NCBI GenBank assembly: GCA_014239155.1
Contig: JAAZZQ010000003.1
Coordinates: 1 to 64,000 of the forward strand
Length of the DNA stretch: 64,000 bases
Reading direction: 5' to 3'
Origin: Lachnospiraceae bacterium
GTDB taxonomy: Bacteria; Bacillota; Clostridia; Lachnospirales; Lachnospiraceae
How positions within the stretch are numbered: the stretch's first letter is position 1; every line of letters starts with the position of its first letter. Under the pieces are notes generated by a model, which worked only from the letters and a program-made list of their open reading frames with translations, had not been told where the DNA came from and searched no databases. Of this stretch, positions 33,878 to 42,470 are shown one piece after another. The position numbers were made by a program, and so were the translations under genes.

Positions 33878-34475
33878 AATATAAATGCTCCTGTTCTATA
33901 TAATGTGCGACCTCTAGCGGAACTAACCCATGAATTGATATCCCGCTCCTAACTTTTGCCCTTATATCTGTAGATGAAATATCCCATTTAGGGGTATTAA
34001 GATAAATAATGTCTGCCCCAAACTCTGCCAAAATATCTCCTTTTTCGCGTATAGCGTCAAAATCATAATCATCTCTAATTGCACAAATTAATATCGCGAA
34101 TTGAAAGATTTGCTCTGGACTCTTCCACTGCTCTATTTGAAATAAGGAATCTGCTCCAATAATAAAATAATATTGCGTGTTTGGATTTATTCTTGTCAAA
34201 TACTGCAATGTTTCACAAGTATAGGTATTACCCGTTTTCTGTGCTTCAATCAGTGATAATTCAAACCGAGAATAATGTTTAATCGCCAATGCCGTCATCT
34301 CAACTCTTTTTTTGGTATCCAGAACATTTTTTTTCATATAAGAATTTCCACTTGGCATAAAAAGAACTTTATCAAGCAATATCTGTTTTTGTGCTTCCTG
34401 TGCTAAATGTAAATGTCCATAATGAATTGGGTTGAAAGTCCCTCCCATAATGCCAACGCGCCTTTTATTTTCCAT
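33864..34475 (-). CDS. nadD: Nicotinate-nucleotide adenylyltransferase
   Basis: Product of 203 residues. It makes deamido-NAD from nicotinate mononucleotide and ATP. The nucleotidyltransferase motif GGTFNPIHYGHL is at residues 11-22; FIIGADSLFQIEQWKSPEQI and the terminal ISSTDIRAKVRSGISIHGLV (ISST-IR motif) are typical. GGAGG lies six bases before the ATG. Follows yhbY by 15 bases and overlaps yqeK. Confidence 0.95.
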   Translation of the reverse strand: MENKRRVGIMGGTFNPIHYGHLHLAQEAQKQILLDKVLFMPSGNSYMKKNVLDTKKRVEMTALAIKHYSRFELSLIEAQKTGNTYTCETLQYLTRINPNTQYYFIIGADSLFQIEQWKSPEQIFQFAILICAIRDDYDFDAIREKGDILAEFGADIIYLNTPKWDISSTDIRAKVRSGISIHGLVPLEVAHYIEQEHLYYEED

Positions 34476-34490
34476 AGAAATCCTCCAACT

Positions 34491-34781
34491 TTATTTTGGC
34501 AATATAATTTTGGGATTTTCTTTAAAAGGTTTATAGAGAACAAACTTTTTCCCGATAACCTGAACAACTTGAGAACGTGTACGCTCCGCAACAACTGTTG
34601 CAATTTCTTTGGGATTATCAATACAGTTTTTTAATACAGCGATCTTCACAAGTTCATGTGTATTAAAAACCTCTGAAATCGCCTCAACATTCTCCGGTGT
34701 GACAGACGATTTTCCAATCTGAAATAAAGGCTCTAAGTTCATTGCCAATCCTTTTAAATAAGCTCTTTGTTTACTTGTCAT
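34491..34781 (-). CDS. yhbY: CRS1-YhbY (KH-like) RNA-binding protein
   Basis: Product of 96 residues, the usual size of YhbY, which binds pre-50S particles. It begins MTSKQRAYLKGLAMNLEPLF QIGKSSVTPENV and carries the family GxxG-like loop region and VVAERTRSQVVQVIGKKFVL YKP. No strong ribosome site precedes the ATG. It lies between obgE and nadD, the common Firmicutes order. Confidence 0.92.
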   Translation of the reverse strand: MTSKQRAYLKGLAMNLEPLFQIGKSSVTPENVEAISEVFNTHELVKIAVLKNCIDNPKEIATVVAERTRSQVVQVIGKKFVLYKPFKENPKIILPK

Positions 34782-34852
34782 ATTTTATATCATTTAGCAG
34801 TTATTTTTTATAGAGAACTGTAAAGAAATAACTACGCTTTCCTTTCCTAAAT

Positions 34853-36148
34853 TTATTCTTTGTAGTAACTAAATGCAAAGCCATACATTCGCACAGTATC
34901 GCCTTCCTGAACACCAAGGGACTCCAATTCTTCTAATATTCCATTATCTTTAATAAACTGTTGAAAAAACTTAAATCCACGCTCAGACTCTAAATTTGTA
35001 TAACCAAGCATCTTTTCAATACGAGGTCCCTCAACAATATATACCTGATTTTTCTTGTCATATTCAACCGTAAACGGTTCATTTCCTACAACAATATCTG
35101 TATCTGGATTAAATTCAGGCGCAAATATAATGGGGGGCTCCTCAATTTGAGAAAGCATATCTGCTACATAATATAAAAGTTCTTTTATTCCTTGTCCAGA
35201 TACCGCCGATATTGGAAACACCCGAATCCCTTTTGATTCAAACTCTTTTTTGATCCTATCAATTGGATTTTCTTCTTCCGCAATATAGATTGCATCTATC
35301 TTATTTGCCGCAATTACTTGCGGTTTCTTAGCAATATCTGCATTGTAAGCTTCCAGCTCCTTATTGATTGCATAGATATCTGCAATAGGGTCTCTCCCTT
35401 CTGTAGAAGCCGCATCCACAAGATGAATAAGAACTTTTGTTCGTTCAATATGTCTTAAAAACTCATGTCCAAGTCCAACGCCCTCAGAAGCACCTTCAAT
35501 TAACCCTGGAATATCCGCAATCACAAATCCCTTTCCACTTTCAAGGTCTACGACACCAAGGTTGGGATTCAATGTTGTAAAATGATAGTTCGCAATCTTT
35601 GGTTGTGCATTTGTAACCCGAGATAACAGTGTAGACTTTCCAACATTGGGGAACCCAACTAATCCTACATCTGCTATAACTTTTAATTCCAGAAAAAGAT
35701 TTAATTCCTTTGACGGTTGTCCTGGTTGAGCATATTTGGGTGCCTGCATTGTTGCAGTGGCGTAATGTTGATTTCCATTACCACCTTTCCCACCGCTCAA
35801 AATTGTTCGTCTGCAATTTTCACCGGACATATCAGCGATAATCTTGCCAGACTCCAACTCTCTTATAACAGTCCCCTCTGGTACTTTTACAATGATATCC
35901 GAACCATTTTTTCCACGACAATTTCTTTTCCCGCCCTGCTCGCCATCCTGCGCACAGTATTTTCTAATATGCCGAAAATCAGTCAATGTATTTAGGCCTT
36001 TGTCAACCTCAAAAATCACACTTCCACCATCGCCGCCATCACCGCCATCTGGTCCACCATTTGGTACGTATTTTTCCCGCCGAAAGGATACATGTCCATC
36101 TCCGCCTTTTCCACTTCTAATGTATATTTTGGCTCTATCTGCAAACAT
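34853..36148 (-). CDS. obgE: Obg GTPase
   Basis: Product of 431 residues. The glycine-rich Obg fold (RSGKGGDGHVSFRREKYVPN, GGDGGDGGSV) fills residues 1-158; the GTPase domain has the P-loop GFPNVGKSTLLS, switch II DIPGLIEGASEGVGLGHEFL and the specificity motif ANKID; a C-terminal OCT domain follows from about 350. It acts in 50S assembly and stress control. AAAGG precedes the ATG by nine bases. It is separated from rpmA by a hairpin terminator. Confidence 0.96.
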   Translation of the reverse strand: MFADRAKIYIRSGKGGDGHVSFRREKYVPNGGPDGGDGGDGGSVIFEVDKGLNTLTDFRHIRKYCAQDGEQGGKRNCRGKNGSDIIVKVPEGTVIRELESGKIIADMSGENCRRTILSGGKGGNGNQHYATATMQAPKYAQPGQPSKELNLFLELKVIADVGLVGFPNVGKSTLLSRVTNAQPKIANYHFTTLNPNLGVVDLESGKGFVIADIPGLIEGASEGVGLGHEFLRHIERTKVLIHLVDAASTEGRDPIADIYAINKELEAYNADIAKKPQVIAANKIDAIYIAEEENPIDRIKKEFESKGIRVFPISAVSGQGIKELLYYVADMLSQIEEPPIIFAPEFNPDTDIVVGNEPFTVEYDKKNQVYIVEGPRIEKMLGYTNLESERGFKFFQQFIKDNGILEELESLGVQEGDTVRMYGFAFSYYKE

Positions 36149-36196
36149 TTATTTCAACCTTTCTTTTTTGATAATCTTATTGACGATTATATGCAA

Positions 36197-36223
36197 AAGG
36201 CTTCAGGTGAAACCTGAAGCCTT
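36197..36223 (-). terminator. Terminator of the rplU-prp-rpmA operon
   Basis: Perfect 12-bp stem AAGGCTTCAGGT / ACCTGAAGCCTT with a three-base loop, followed on the minus strand by TTTTGC. It lies between rpmA and obgE and may be partly read through. Confidence 0.75.
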
Positions 36224-36244
36224 AGTAAATCCGTAAATATTACA

Positions 36245-36532
36245 CTATTTCTTCTCTACAGGATAAACGGAAGCCTGTTTTCTATCTCTTCCTTTTCTCT
36301 CGAATCTGAGTACACCATCTACTAATGCAAACAATGTATCATCTCCTCCGATCCCAACATTTACACCCGGATGAATCTTTGTTCCGCGCTGTCTAAACAA
36401 AATGTTGCCTGCTTTTACGAACTGACCATCTGCTCTCTTTGCACCTAATCTCTTAGATTCAGAGTCTCTACCATTCTTTGTAGAACCAACTCCCTTTTTA
36501 TGCGCAAAAAACTGAAGATTTAACTTCATCAT
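36245..36532 (-). CDS. rpmA: 50S ribosomal protein L27
   Basis: Product of 95 residues. It starts with the Firmicutes-specific extension [20 protein letters not shown], in which Prp cleaves after the Phe-Phe pair to expose the mature AHKKG N-terminus that reaches the peptidyl transferase centre. The rest ([20 protein letters not shown]) is standard L27. GGAGGTG precedes the start. The prp gene lies four bases upstream, giving the protease and its substrate in one operon. Confidence 0.97.
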   Translation of the reverse strand: MMKLNLQFFAHKKGVGSTKNGRDSESKRLGAKRADGQFVKAGNILFRQRGTKIHPGVNVGIGGDDTLFALVDGVLRFERKGRDRKQASVYPVEKK

Positions 36533-36536
36533 GGTA

Positions 36537-36890
36537 TTACACCTCCTTGATTATGAGCTCGAAATAACGCTTTTCTTTAAAAAAAAGCCGTTTTCTTTTG
36601 CCGTAATTCTGTTCGATTTCTTTTAAACCCATCACCAAAGAATCCATTAGCAGCTTTGTTTTATCATTAATTTCATCAGGAAACTGACATTCGATATATC
36701 CTTCTTTCTCATCACTCTCTGTAATCATATGCTCATTTGCCAACACTTCAATTGCATTGAGTGTATTAATTACTAAAATAGAAATAGAAGCACATACAAT
36801 ATCTTTTCCAGACCGTCCAAAGCCCGCATGTCCCATACAGGTAAATCCTTTATAACCATCGTTGGATTTAAAAATTACAATCGTAGTCAT
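36537..36890 (-). CDS. prp: Ribosomal-processing cysteine protease Prp
   Basis: Product of 117 residues of the YsxB/DUF464 family. It removes the N-terminal extension of L27. The active site is visible as [20 protein letters not shown]: the catalytic His near residue 21 and Cys near 33. Lies between rplU and rpmA as in other Firmicutes. A weak ribosome site is compensated by the short 22-base gap after rplU. Confidence 0.93.
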   Translation of the reverse strand: MTTIVIFKSNDGYKGFTCMGHAGFGRSGKDIVCASISILVINTLNAIEVLANEHMITESDEKEGYIECQFPDEINDKTKLLMDSLVMGLKEIEQNYGKRKRLFFKEKRYFELIIKEV

Positions 36891-36912
36891 ATTATTTCAC
36901 TAACAACATCTA

Positions 36913-37218
36913 TTAAGCGTTGATCTTATCAATCTTAACCTGTGTGTATGCTTGTCTATGACCGTTTTTCTTGTGATAGCCTGTCTTTCTCTTATATTTG
37001 TAGACGATAACCTTTTTGCCTCTGCCCTGCTCCATAACGGTAGCAGAAACAGTTGCGTTTGCTACATCAGCGCCCACTTTAAGAGACTCATTGCTAACAG
37101 CGATAACATTGTCAAAAGTCACAGTGTTTCCTGTCTCTGCATCAAGCTTTTCTACCTTGATGACATCTCCCTCGGAAACCTTGTACTGCTTTCCACCTGT
37201 TGCAATAATTGCGTACAT
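36913..37218 (-). CDS. rplU: 50S ribosomal protein L21
   Basis: Product of 101 residues: [25 protein letters not shown] at the start and [25 protein letters not shown] at the end, both diagnostic of L21. First gene of the rplU-prp-rpmA operon, with AGGAGGTG before the ATG and a near-consensus promoter 80-110 bases upstream. Confidence 0.97.
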   Translation of the reverse strand: MYAIIATGGKQYKVSEGDVIKVEKLDAETGNTVTFDNVIAVSNESLKVGADVANATVSATVMEQGRGKKVIVYKYKRKTGYHKKNGHRQAYTQVKIDKINA

Positions 37219-37294
37219 ATTGCACCTCCTAAATAATTACTCGCTAACTTTGGTAGTATCTTTTTATACATTTAAACCTAGTTATGCGGCATAC
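37219..37294 (-). ncRNA. Candidate L21 leader RNA
   Basis: The 5' untranslated region of rplU contains, on the minus strand, CTAGGTTTAAATG and CTACCAAAGTTAGCGAG, which resemble conserved blocks of the Firmicutes L21 leader thought to bind the operon's ribosomal proteins. It occupies the right place, between the promoter and the AGGAGGTG site. Assignment rests on memory of the family pattern, not on a model search. Confidence 0.5.
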
Positions 37295-37300
37295 TCATAT

Positions 37301-37329
37301 ATATTAACATTGCTGTAAGTTCTTGTCAA
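37301..37329 (-). promoter_or_regulatory. Promoter for rplU-prp-rpmA
   Basis: On the minus strand TTGACA (37324-37329) and TAATAT (37301-37306) are 17 bases apart, close to the sigma-A consensus. Confidence 0.8.
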
Positions 37330-37368
37330 TGTTTTTTCCATCTTAATTTCATATCTGAAACGAAAGAG

Positions 37369-37518
37369 GTTACAGTTCAGTCTAGGACTTTGCACTGTGC
37401 TGCAAATTATGGCTTATATAAGCCACGTAAGAAAACGTAGTGGTTGAGATGCATCAAGCCATGCAAAATCGCTTCGCAATGGCTTGATGCGTTACAGTTC
37501 AGCAAGGCTGAACTGTAA
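37369..37518. mobile_element. Family III MITE-like element with 11-bp flanking direct repeats
   Basis: The element begins GTTACAGTTCAG and ends CTGAACTGTAA, an 11-bp terminal inverted repeat (37370-37380 and 37508-37518). AAACGAAAGAG stands on both sides (37358-37368 and 37517-37527) as a target duplication, overlapping the last two bases of the repeat. Inside are TTTGCA...TGCAAA, the perfect palindrome TGGCTTATATAAGCCA, a long hairpin at 37451-37490, and the terminal hairpin 37492-37518. It has no coding capacity. Its right end supplies the last codons and stop of the neighbouring membrane-protein gene. Confidence 0.75.
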
Positions 37519-37993
37519 ACGAAAGAGAAAATGCCGTTCCTTTTTCACAGACAATCTTTATTTTATTTCGACCTTTCTTTAAATCCAACCTACACTTCTG
37601 TTCCATTGTAGCGCTATCTATTTGTTGATTATCTATTGAATTGCTTTCTTGTTCTGTCAACGTAACAATCGTATTATCTGGCTGTACTAATACTAATTTT
37701 GCCTTTCCACTTGTCACATGTAAAGAATACTGCATCTGTAACGTTATATTTTCCAATACATTATTTTTCCAGATGGTCTCCATACCTGTCATTTTTTCAC
37801 AAGTAATTGTTGTTATTCCATTTTGTTTCTCTTTTTTATAGTTCTTTTTATTGGCAGTATTCAATTCTTTAGAAAGAAGCTGTTTATTATTATATACCTG
37901 AGAAGGTAAAATCAATGTCCCTAACAAAATCACTGTAAATACTGCTACATAAAAGGCTGCAATACCGCCAAAAATAAGAATTTTCTTTTTCAT
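37499..37993 (-). CDS. Membrane-anchored hypothetical protein
   Basis: Product of 164 residues: an N-terminal helix (about 5-30) anchors a soluble domain of about 130 residues, predicted outside the cell and rich in beta-prone residues (LQMQYSLHVTSGKAKLVLVQ PDNTIVTL, then GRNKIKIVCEKGTAFSLSF). Not a recognised family; there is no lipobox. Its final residues TVQPC and stop are encoded by the inserted family III element; beyond the element the old frame would read FQI-stop, so only the tail has changed. It starts two bases after the HEPN gene stop, whose end provides the GGAG site, so the pair is co-translated. Confidence 0.7.
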   Translation of the reverse strand: MKKKILIFGGIAAFYVAVFTVILLGTLILPSQVYNNKQLLSKELNTANKKNYKKEKQNGITTITCEKMTGMETIWKNNVLENITLQMQYSLHVTSGKAKLVLVQPDNTIVTLTEQESNSIDNQQIDSATMEQKCRLDLKKGRNKIKIVCEKGTAFSLSFTVQPC

Positions 37994-37995
37994 TT

Positions 37996-38475
37996 TTAAG
38001 ATTCTCCAAGAACTGTCTCTTTTCTTTCAATGATAGTTGTTAAAATATTCTCCAGTTCTGGATACATTTCTTTCCAAAGTCTTTCTGCTTCCAAATAATC
38101 TTCCTCGTCTACATATCTTTCCTTATAATCATATTGGTCACGAAGCACGAAAAGTCTATCTAGTCCAGCTCGAAAGGAATCATTCAAAATTATTCCATCT
38201 AAAAAACTACTTTTGCGACTTTCACGATTAAAATAGCTAATAAGTGCATGATGTGAATGATACTCTTTGCCAGTATCAATTATAGATATTCCTTTCACTA
38301 AATGATAAATACTATAATAAAAATTCTTAATTAACTGATTCTCATCTGATTCTAACTGTCGAGATTGATATATTTGATGTGTAATGTCACTGGCCATACC
38401 CAACTCAATCTTTGCCGCAGAAATTCTATCCGAAATATTTTTATATACAATATTCTGATCCTTTATAATTGTCAT
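37996..38475 (-). CDS. HEPN-domain-like protein
   Basis: Product of 159 residues. The order and spacing of IKNFYYSIYHLVKGISIIDT, HSHHALISYFNRES and FRAGLDRLFVLRDQYDYKER matches the HEPN/COG1895 pattern (A-Y-Y-A-x-F ... K.H.G.I..F ... R...DY). The RxxxxH of RNase-active HEPN toxins is not evident, so a non-catalytic role is possible. No MNT-type antitoxin is adjacent; the partner is the membrane-anchored protein that follows. AAGGGG lies seven bases before the ATG. The pair sits inside an otherwise conserved rng-rplU neighbourhood. Confidence 0.65.
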   Translation of the reverse strand: MTIIKDQNIVYKNISDRISAAKIELGMASDITHQIYQSRQLESDENQLIKNFYYSIYHLVKGISIIDTGKEYHSHHALISYFNRESRKSSFLDGIILNDSFRAGLDRLFVLRDQYDYKERYVDEEDYLEAERLWKEMYPELENILTTIIERKETVLGES

Positions 38476-38553
38476 TTTCTATCCCCTTTCTTGAAATAAG
38501 AAATGCTGCCACCGAACATACAAATTATCCTTAAGAACTGTAAAGTAATTATT

Positions 38554-38622
38554 TTACAGTTCCTTAGTGCGCAAGCTCCTACGTACAATTTGCACAATCA
38601 ATTCTGCATGGCCGAACTGTAA
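38554..38622. repeat. Divergent family III-like hairpin element at the end of rng
   Basis: TTACAGTTC at 38554-38562 and GAACTGTAA at 38614-38622 are inverted. Between them lies GTGCGCAAGCTC...GCAC, like family II. A further hairpin (AAGAACTGTAAA...TTTACAGTTC) extends to about 38533. The right end supplies the last codons and stop of rng. No clear target duplication was found. Confidence 0.5.
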
Positions 38623-39854
38623 CAACCAAACTGCTCCGCTAATGATTTCGTTGTCTTCTTGCGTGTAATTTCCACAAGTCCAAGTGGAGTCATATCAACA
38701 ATTGTAGTCTGAACATGGTCCTTTTTTGCCAAAACTCTTAATTCTTGTAAAAGTGCATTTGTTTTTTCATTCTCTTCCATATTAATAAAATCAACTAATA
38801 TCATTCCTGTAAGATTTCTTAAACGAATCTGTCGCATAATTTCATTTGCTGCCTCAATATTAATCTCATAAATATATGCAGCAGATTCTTTTTTCACAAT
38901 ATTTTTTCCAGAATTAACATCTATCACATACATTGCCTCTGTTTTCTCTATAATAAGATAGGCACCCGATTTTAGCCATACCTTTCTCGAAAGCAATTCC
39001 GAAATCTGCGTCTCCACACGGTAGAGTTTCTGTAACGGATAAGAATCATCTTGATACATAGAAATATTTGCAATCTGTTCTGGCATATAAAGTGCTACAA
39101 AATCCTTTAATTCCTGATATAGTTTACTGTTGTCTGTAAGAATTTGCTGATAAACAATACCTTCATCTCGCATTGCTGTCAGATAACTTGGCGCCGACTG
39201 CCATATACGACTATAACATGTTCTATGAATCCCTTCTTGAATCAACAAAGACATTCGCTGATTTAGATAATGAATCTCATCTGTCACAGGCTTTAACATA
39301 TCAGGGGATTGCTTCTTGTCTAGCTTTGATAAAAGTGACGCGGCATTGGTACGCACCACAACACCAAAATCAATCTCTTGTGGAATTGCAGCGCGAAGTT
39401 GTTCTCTCTCTAATTTGGTACATTTCTTTGAAACACCTTTATAGGTATTTGCATAAGAAACCACACTGTATTTACCTGCCAAAGACAAATTCATAGTAAA
39501 TACAGGCTCTTTTGTTCGCACTGCCTCTTTTTCAAGCTGAACAATCATTTCATCTCCGGCTAAAATTCTACCATCATATTTACGATTTATAATAATTGGT
39601 GTGTACTCCGCATGAATTGGCAAATATCCTTTTTTATTCGGAGCATACAAAATAAATGCTGCGTTCATTTGCTTTACAACATTTGTTACTTTTGCTACAA
39701 AAATATCACCAAGCGCTGCAATATTATCCTTTTGCATAAAAGGCGTAAAATTTACAGATGCCATTGTTCCCGTCTTCCTGTCTAAAGAAAACGCAAGAAC
39801 GCCTTTTGTATCACGAAACGAATACTCTGTAAGAATATAACGCGTGTTATTCAT
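38598..39854 (-). CDS. rng: Ribonuclease G/E family endoribonuclease
   Basis: Product of 418 residues of the Rne/Rng family, involved in rRNA and mRNA processing. An S1-like RNA-binding region is near the N-terminus (GDIFVAKVTNVVKQMNAAFI); the DNase I-like catalytic part holds AMYVIDVNSGKNIVKKESAA, with the metal-binding Asp, and GMILVDFINMEENEKTNALL. The Cys pair that binds zinc in RNase E (CPxCxGxG) is not visible. ATG 39854 overlaps the upstream stop. Its last residues GCYSSAMQN come from the intergenic hairpin element at 38554-38622, so the natural C-terminus has been altered. Lies in the conserved radical SAM-rng-rplU cluster. Confidence 0.88.
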   Translation of the reverse strand: MNNTRYILTEYSFRDTKGVLAFSLDRKTGTMASVNFTPFMQKDNIAALGDIFVAKVTNVVKQMNAAFILYAPNKKGYLPIHAEYTPIIINRKYDGRILAGDEMIVQLEKEAVRTKEPVFTMNLSLAGKYSVVSYANTYKGVSKKCTKLEREQLRAAIPQEIDFGVVVRTNAASLLSKLDKKQSPDMLKPVTDEIHYLNQRMSLLIQEGIHRTCYSRIWQSAPSYLTAMRDEGIVYQQILTDNSKLYQELKDFVALYMPEQIANISMYQDDSYPLQKLYRVETQISELLSRKVWLKSGAYLIIEKTEAMYVIDVNSGKNIVKKESAAYIYEINIEAANEIMRQIRLRNLTGMILVDFINMEENEKTNALLQELRVLAKKDHVQTTIVDMTPLGLVEITRKKTTKSLAEQFGCYSSAMQN

Positions 39855-40560
39855 CAATATTCACTCCCACTGCCCCGAGAGGTTTTAGCTGTACTGCATC
39901 TGCTGTGCCAACATTGGTATAGGTCTCTTCCCTTGTAATGAAAAGTCCAAAATCATCAAATTCCTGCTTGTTTGCCTCGTACAGAGCCCGAACCACAAGT
40001 GACGGTTTTAAATTATTTGCGCTGCTTGCATCGACAGTCATTGTGATAGAGCAATTTTCTTTCTGAAACAAACATTCAAAAATATAAGGTTTCATATCAA
40101 AAGTTGACTCACTTTTCTTTGTTTTTTTTGTCACAATAATCTGCTCTTGACTCATAAAATTATCAACAACTGACGAGTTCAAAAAAAATGGGTAATACTC
40201 TTTGCGAAATGCAACAGTGTAGCGCGCTGCTGCCACACTTGCCATTGCATTTCCAGCATTGTCTGGAAGAAGTTTGACTTCCAAAACTTTAATCCCATCT
40301 GCCATCTGTGCATTGAGCGCATCAACAAATTCTTGCGTGCTTGTTAACGAGCAAACTTCAATATCCATATATTCTCCATTGCTCTCAAGTCCCACCCCAA
40401 GCGGCGCTGCAAAAGACATTATCTGATGTGGGCTAAATCCTGTTGAATAGGCAATATCAATTCCTGCGCGACGTATTGCTTTCTGAAAATATCGCATCAC
40501 ATCAAGATGCCCTATAAATCGAAGCGCACCATGTTTTGAAAATTTTACCCGTAATTTCAC
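39847..40560 (-). CDS. TIGR03936 family radical SAM-associated protein (DUF2344)
   Basis: Product of 237 residues starting at GTG. It begins KLRVKFSKHGALRFIGHLDV MRYFQKAIRRAGI and continues YSTGFSPHQIMSFAAPLGVG, hallmarks of DUF2344, which normally sits directly beside the TIGR03960 radical SAM protein or is fused to it. GTG overlaps the TIGR03960 stop (GTGA), and its own end overlaps rng by eight bases. tRNA or ribosome-related modification is suspected from context only. Confidence 0.88.
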   Translation of the reverse strand: MKLRVKFSKHGALRFIGHLDVMRYFQKAIRRAGIDIAYSTGFSPHQIMSFAAPLGVGLESNGEYMDIEVCSLTSTQEFVDALNAQMADGIKVLEVKLLPDNAGNAMASVAAARYTVAFRKEYYPFFLNSSVVDNFMSQEQIIVTKKTKKSESTFDMKPYIFECLFQKENCSITMTVDASSANNLKPSLVVRALYEANKQEFDDFGLFITREETYTNVGTADAVQLKPLGAVGVNIDE

Positions 40561-42437
40561 AGAGAGCCTCCTTCCTTTTTGGCGCTACATATCCCACATT
40601 GAAATCTAGCCGCACCGCAAGCATTACACTGCTGCTGACAATTTGGAGTTACTTGTTCTTCTAACGCGCGCTGCCATTCTTTTTTTAAAAATGTTTTGGA
40701 GACACCACAGTCAATAAAATCCCAGGGAAAAACTTCGTCAAGACTGCGCTCGCGCGTTGTATAAAAAGCAATATCAATTCCACATTCCGCAAAGGTTTCC
40801 ATCCATATATCATGTTTGTAATACTCTCCCCATGCATCAAAGATACATCCCTTTTGATATGCTTTTAATATCGGTTTGCTCAAGCGCCTGTCACCACGCG
40901 CAAAAATTCCCTCCATCACACTTGCATCTGCCTCATGCCAATTATACTTAATACTCTTTTGATTCAGTTGTTCCAAAATCGCTCTGCGCGTTTTATACGC
41001 TTTCTCTAAAAACTGCTCTTTTGTGCACTGTGGTGCCCACTGAAACGGCGTAAATGGCTTTGGAATAAAAAATGATGTGCTGGCGACAATCTGCACCTTA
41101 CCAGTTCTTTTTTCTTTGGGCACTGTATCATAAAAAGCAACTGCAATCTTGTTAGAAAGCTCCGCAATTCCGTGAATATCCTCCTCTGTCTCCGTTGGCA
41201 ATCCCAACATAAAATAGAGTTTCACTCGATTCCATCCACCCTCAAATGCCAAAGTGGCACCTTTAATAATATCCTCTTCCATCAACCCTTTGTTAATAAC
41301 ATTTCTCAGACGTTGACTTCCTGCCTCTGGTGCAAATGTCAAACTACTTTTTCGGACATCTTGCACTTTTTCCATCACATCAAGAGAAAAGGCATCAATG
41401 CGAAGAGATGGCAAGGATATATTAACTTTCTTTTCTTTACATTTGTCAATTAAAAAGTTTATAAGTTCTTCCAGATGTGTATAATCACTAGAACTTAAAG
41501 AACTGAGCGAGATTTCATCATAGCCAGTATTATCTAGCATTTTTATTGCATAGCTCTTAAGCATCTCCACGTCGCGTTCTCGCACAGGCCGATACAATTG
41601 TCCTGCTTGACAAAAACGACATCCGCGAATACACCCTCTTTGAATTTCAAGAACAACTCTGTCCTGCGTACATTTGATAAAAGGCACCACTGGCTTTTCA
41701 GGATAATAGGTGTTCGACACATCTGTCACAATTTCTTTCAAAATCGTTCTAGGAATATCTGCACGCGTGGGTTCAAAAGATTTTATTGTGCCATCTTCAT
41801 AGTATGTCACTTCATAAAACCGCGGTACATACATTCCGGGAAGTTTCGCAGCCTCCACAAGAAACGCTTCTCTGGACTCCCCACTTTCTCGACATTTTTT
41901 ATACAAATCCAAAAGTGCACGATACTGTGTCTCACCCTCTCCAATATAAAAAATATCAAAAAACGCTGCAATTGGTTCTGGATTATAACTACAAGGACCA
42001 CCGCCAATCACAATTGGGCTCTCCCATGTCCGTTCTGTAGCAATCAAAGGAATCTGTGATAAATCCAATATCTGCAAAATATTGGTATAACACATTTCAT
42101 ATTGAATTGTAATCCCTAAAAAATCAAACTCCTTAATTGGATCTTGTGATTCCAATGCAAACAAAGGGATTTTCTTCTCTCGCATAATCGCATCCAAATC
42201 TGGCCACGGAGAGTAGACACGCTCACACCAAGTATCGTCAAAACGATTCAACATATCATAGAGAATTTGAATCCCAAGATGGGACATACCAATTTCATAG
42301 ACGTCTGGAAAACACATTGCAAACCTGACAGAAATGTCAGGTTTGCTTTTCATTACACTATTTACTTCATTTCCAATATAACGAGCAGGTTTTTCAACCT
42401 TCATTAAAATATCGTCGCTCAATGCTAAATTTCTCAT
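40557..42437 (-). CDS. TIGR03960 family B12-binding/radical SAM protein
   Basis: Product of 626 residues. An N-terminal B12-binding-like domain (FAMCFPDVYEIGMSHLGIQI) precedes the radical SAM core with the cluster motif CIRGCRFCQAGQLYRPVRER near residue 268. At the C-terminus CNACGAARFQCGICSAKKEG forms an extra Cys-rich ribbon. First gene of the radical SAM-DUF2344-rng cluster, whose products are thought to act on RNA; no reaction has been assigned to this family that I can name. Confidence 0.9.
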   Translation of the reverse strand: MRNLALSDDILMKVEKPARYIGNEVNSVMKSKPDISVRFAMCFPDVYEIGMSHLGIQILYDMLNRFDDTWCERVYSPWPDLDAIMREKKIPLFALESQDPIKEFDFLGITIQYEMCYTNILQILDLSQIPLIATERTWESPIVIGGGPCSYNPEPIAAFFDIFYIGEGETQYRALLDLYKKCRESGESREAFLVEAAKLPGMYVPRFYEVTYYEDGTIKSFEPTRADIPRTILKEIVTDVSNTYYPEKPVVPFIKCTQDRVVLEIQRGCIRGCRFCQAGQLYRPVRERDVEMLKSYAIKMLDNTGYDEISLSSLSSSDYTHLEELINFLIDKCKEKKVNISLPSLRIDAFSLDVMEKVQDVRKSSLTFAPEAGSQRLRNVINKGLMEEDIIKGATLAFEGGWNRVKLYFMLGLPTETEEDIHGIAELSNKIAVAFYDTVPKEKRTGKVQIVASTSFFIPKPFTPFQWAPQCTKEQFLEKAYKTRRAILEQLNQKSIKYNWHEADASVMEGIFARGDRRLSKPILKAYQKGCIFDAWGEYYKHDIWMETFAECGIDIAFYTTRERSLDEVFPWDFIDCGVSKTFLKKEWQRALEEQVTPNCQQQCNACGAARFQCGICSAKKEGGSL

Positions 42438-42470
42438 ATTATACCTATCCTATTGTGGAAGTTGTTGTTT

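Noticed and set aside
34797-34850. Further copy of the TTACAGTTC element between yhbY and obgE
   Set aside because: Only an AACTGTAAAG word and an 8-bp stem (AGTTATTT / AAATAACT) are shared; not enough to call a copy.
41598-42059. 153-residue plus-strand ORF
   Set aside because: Antisense to the TIGR03960 radical SAM gene, including its cluster motif region. No family resemblance.
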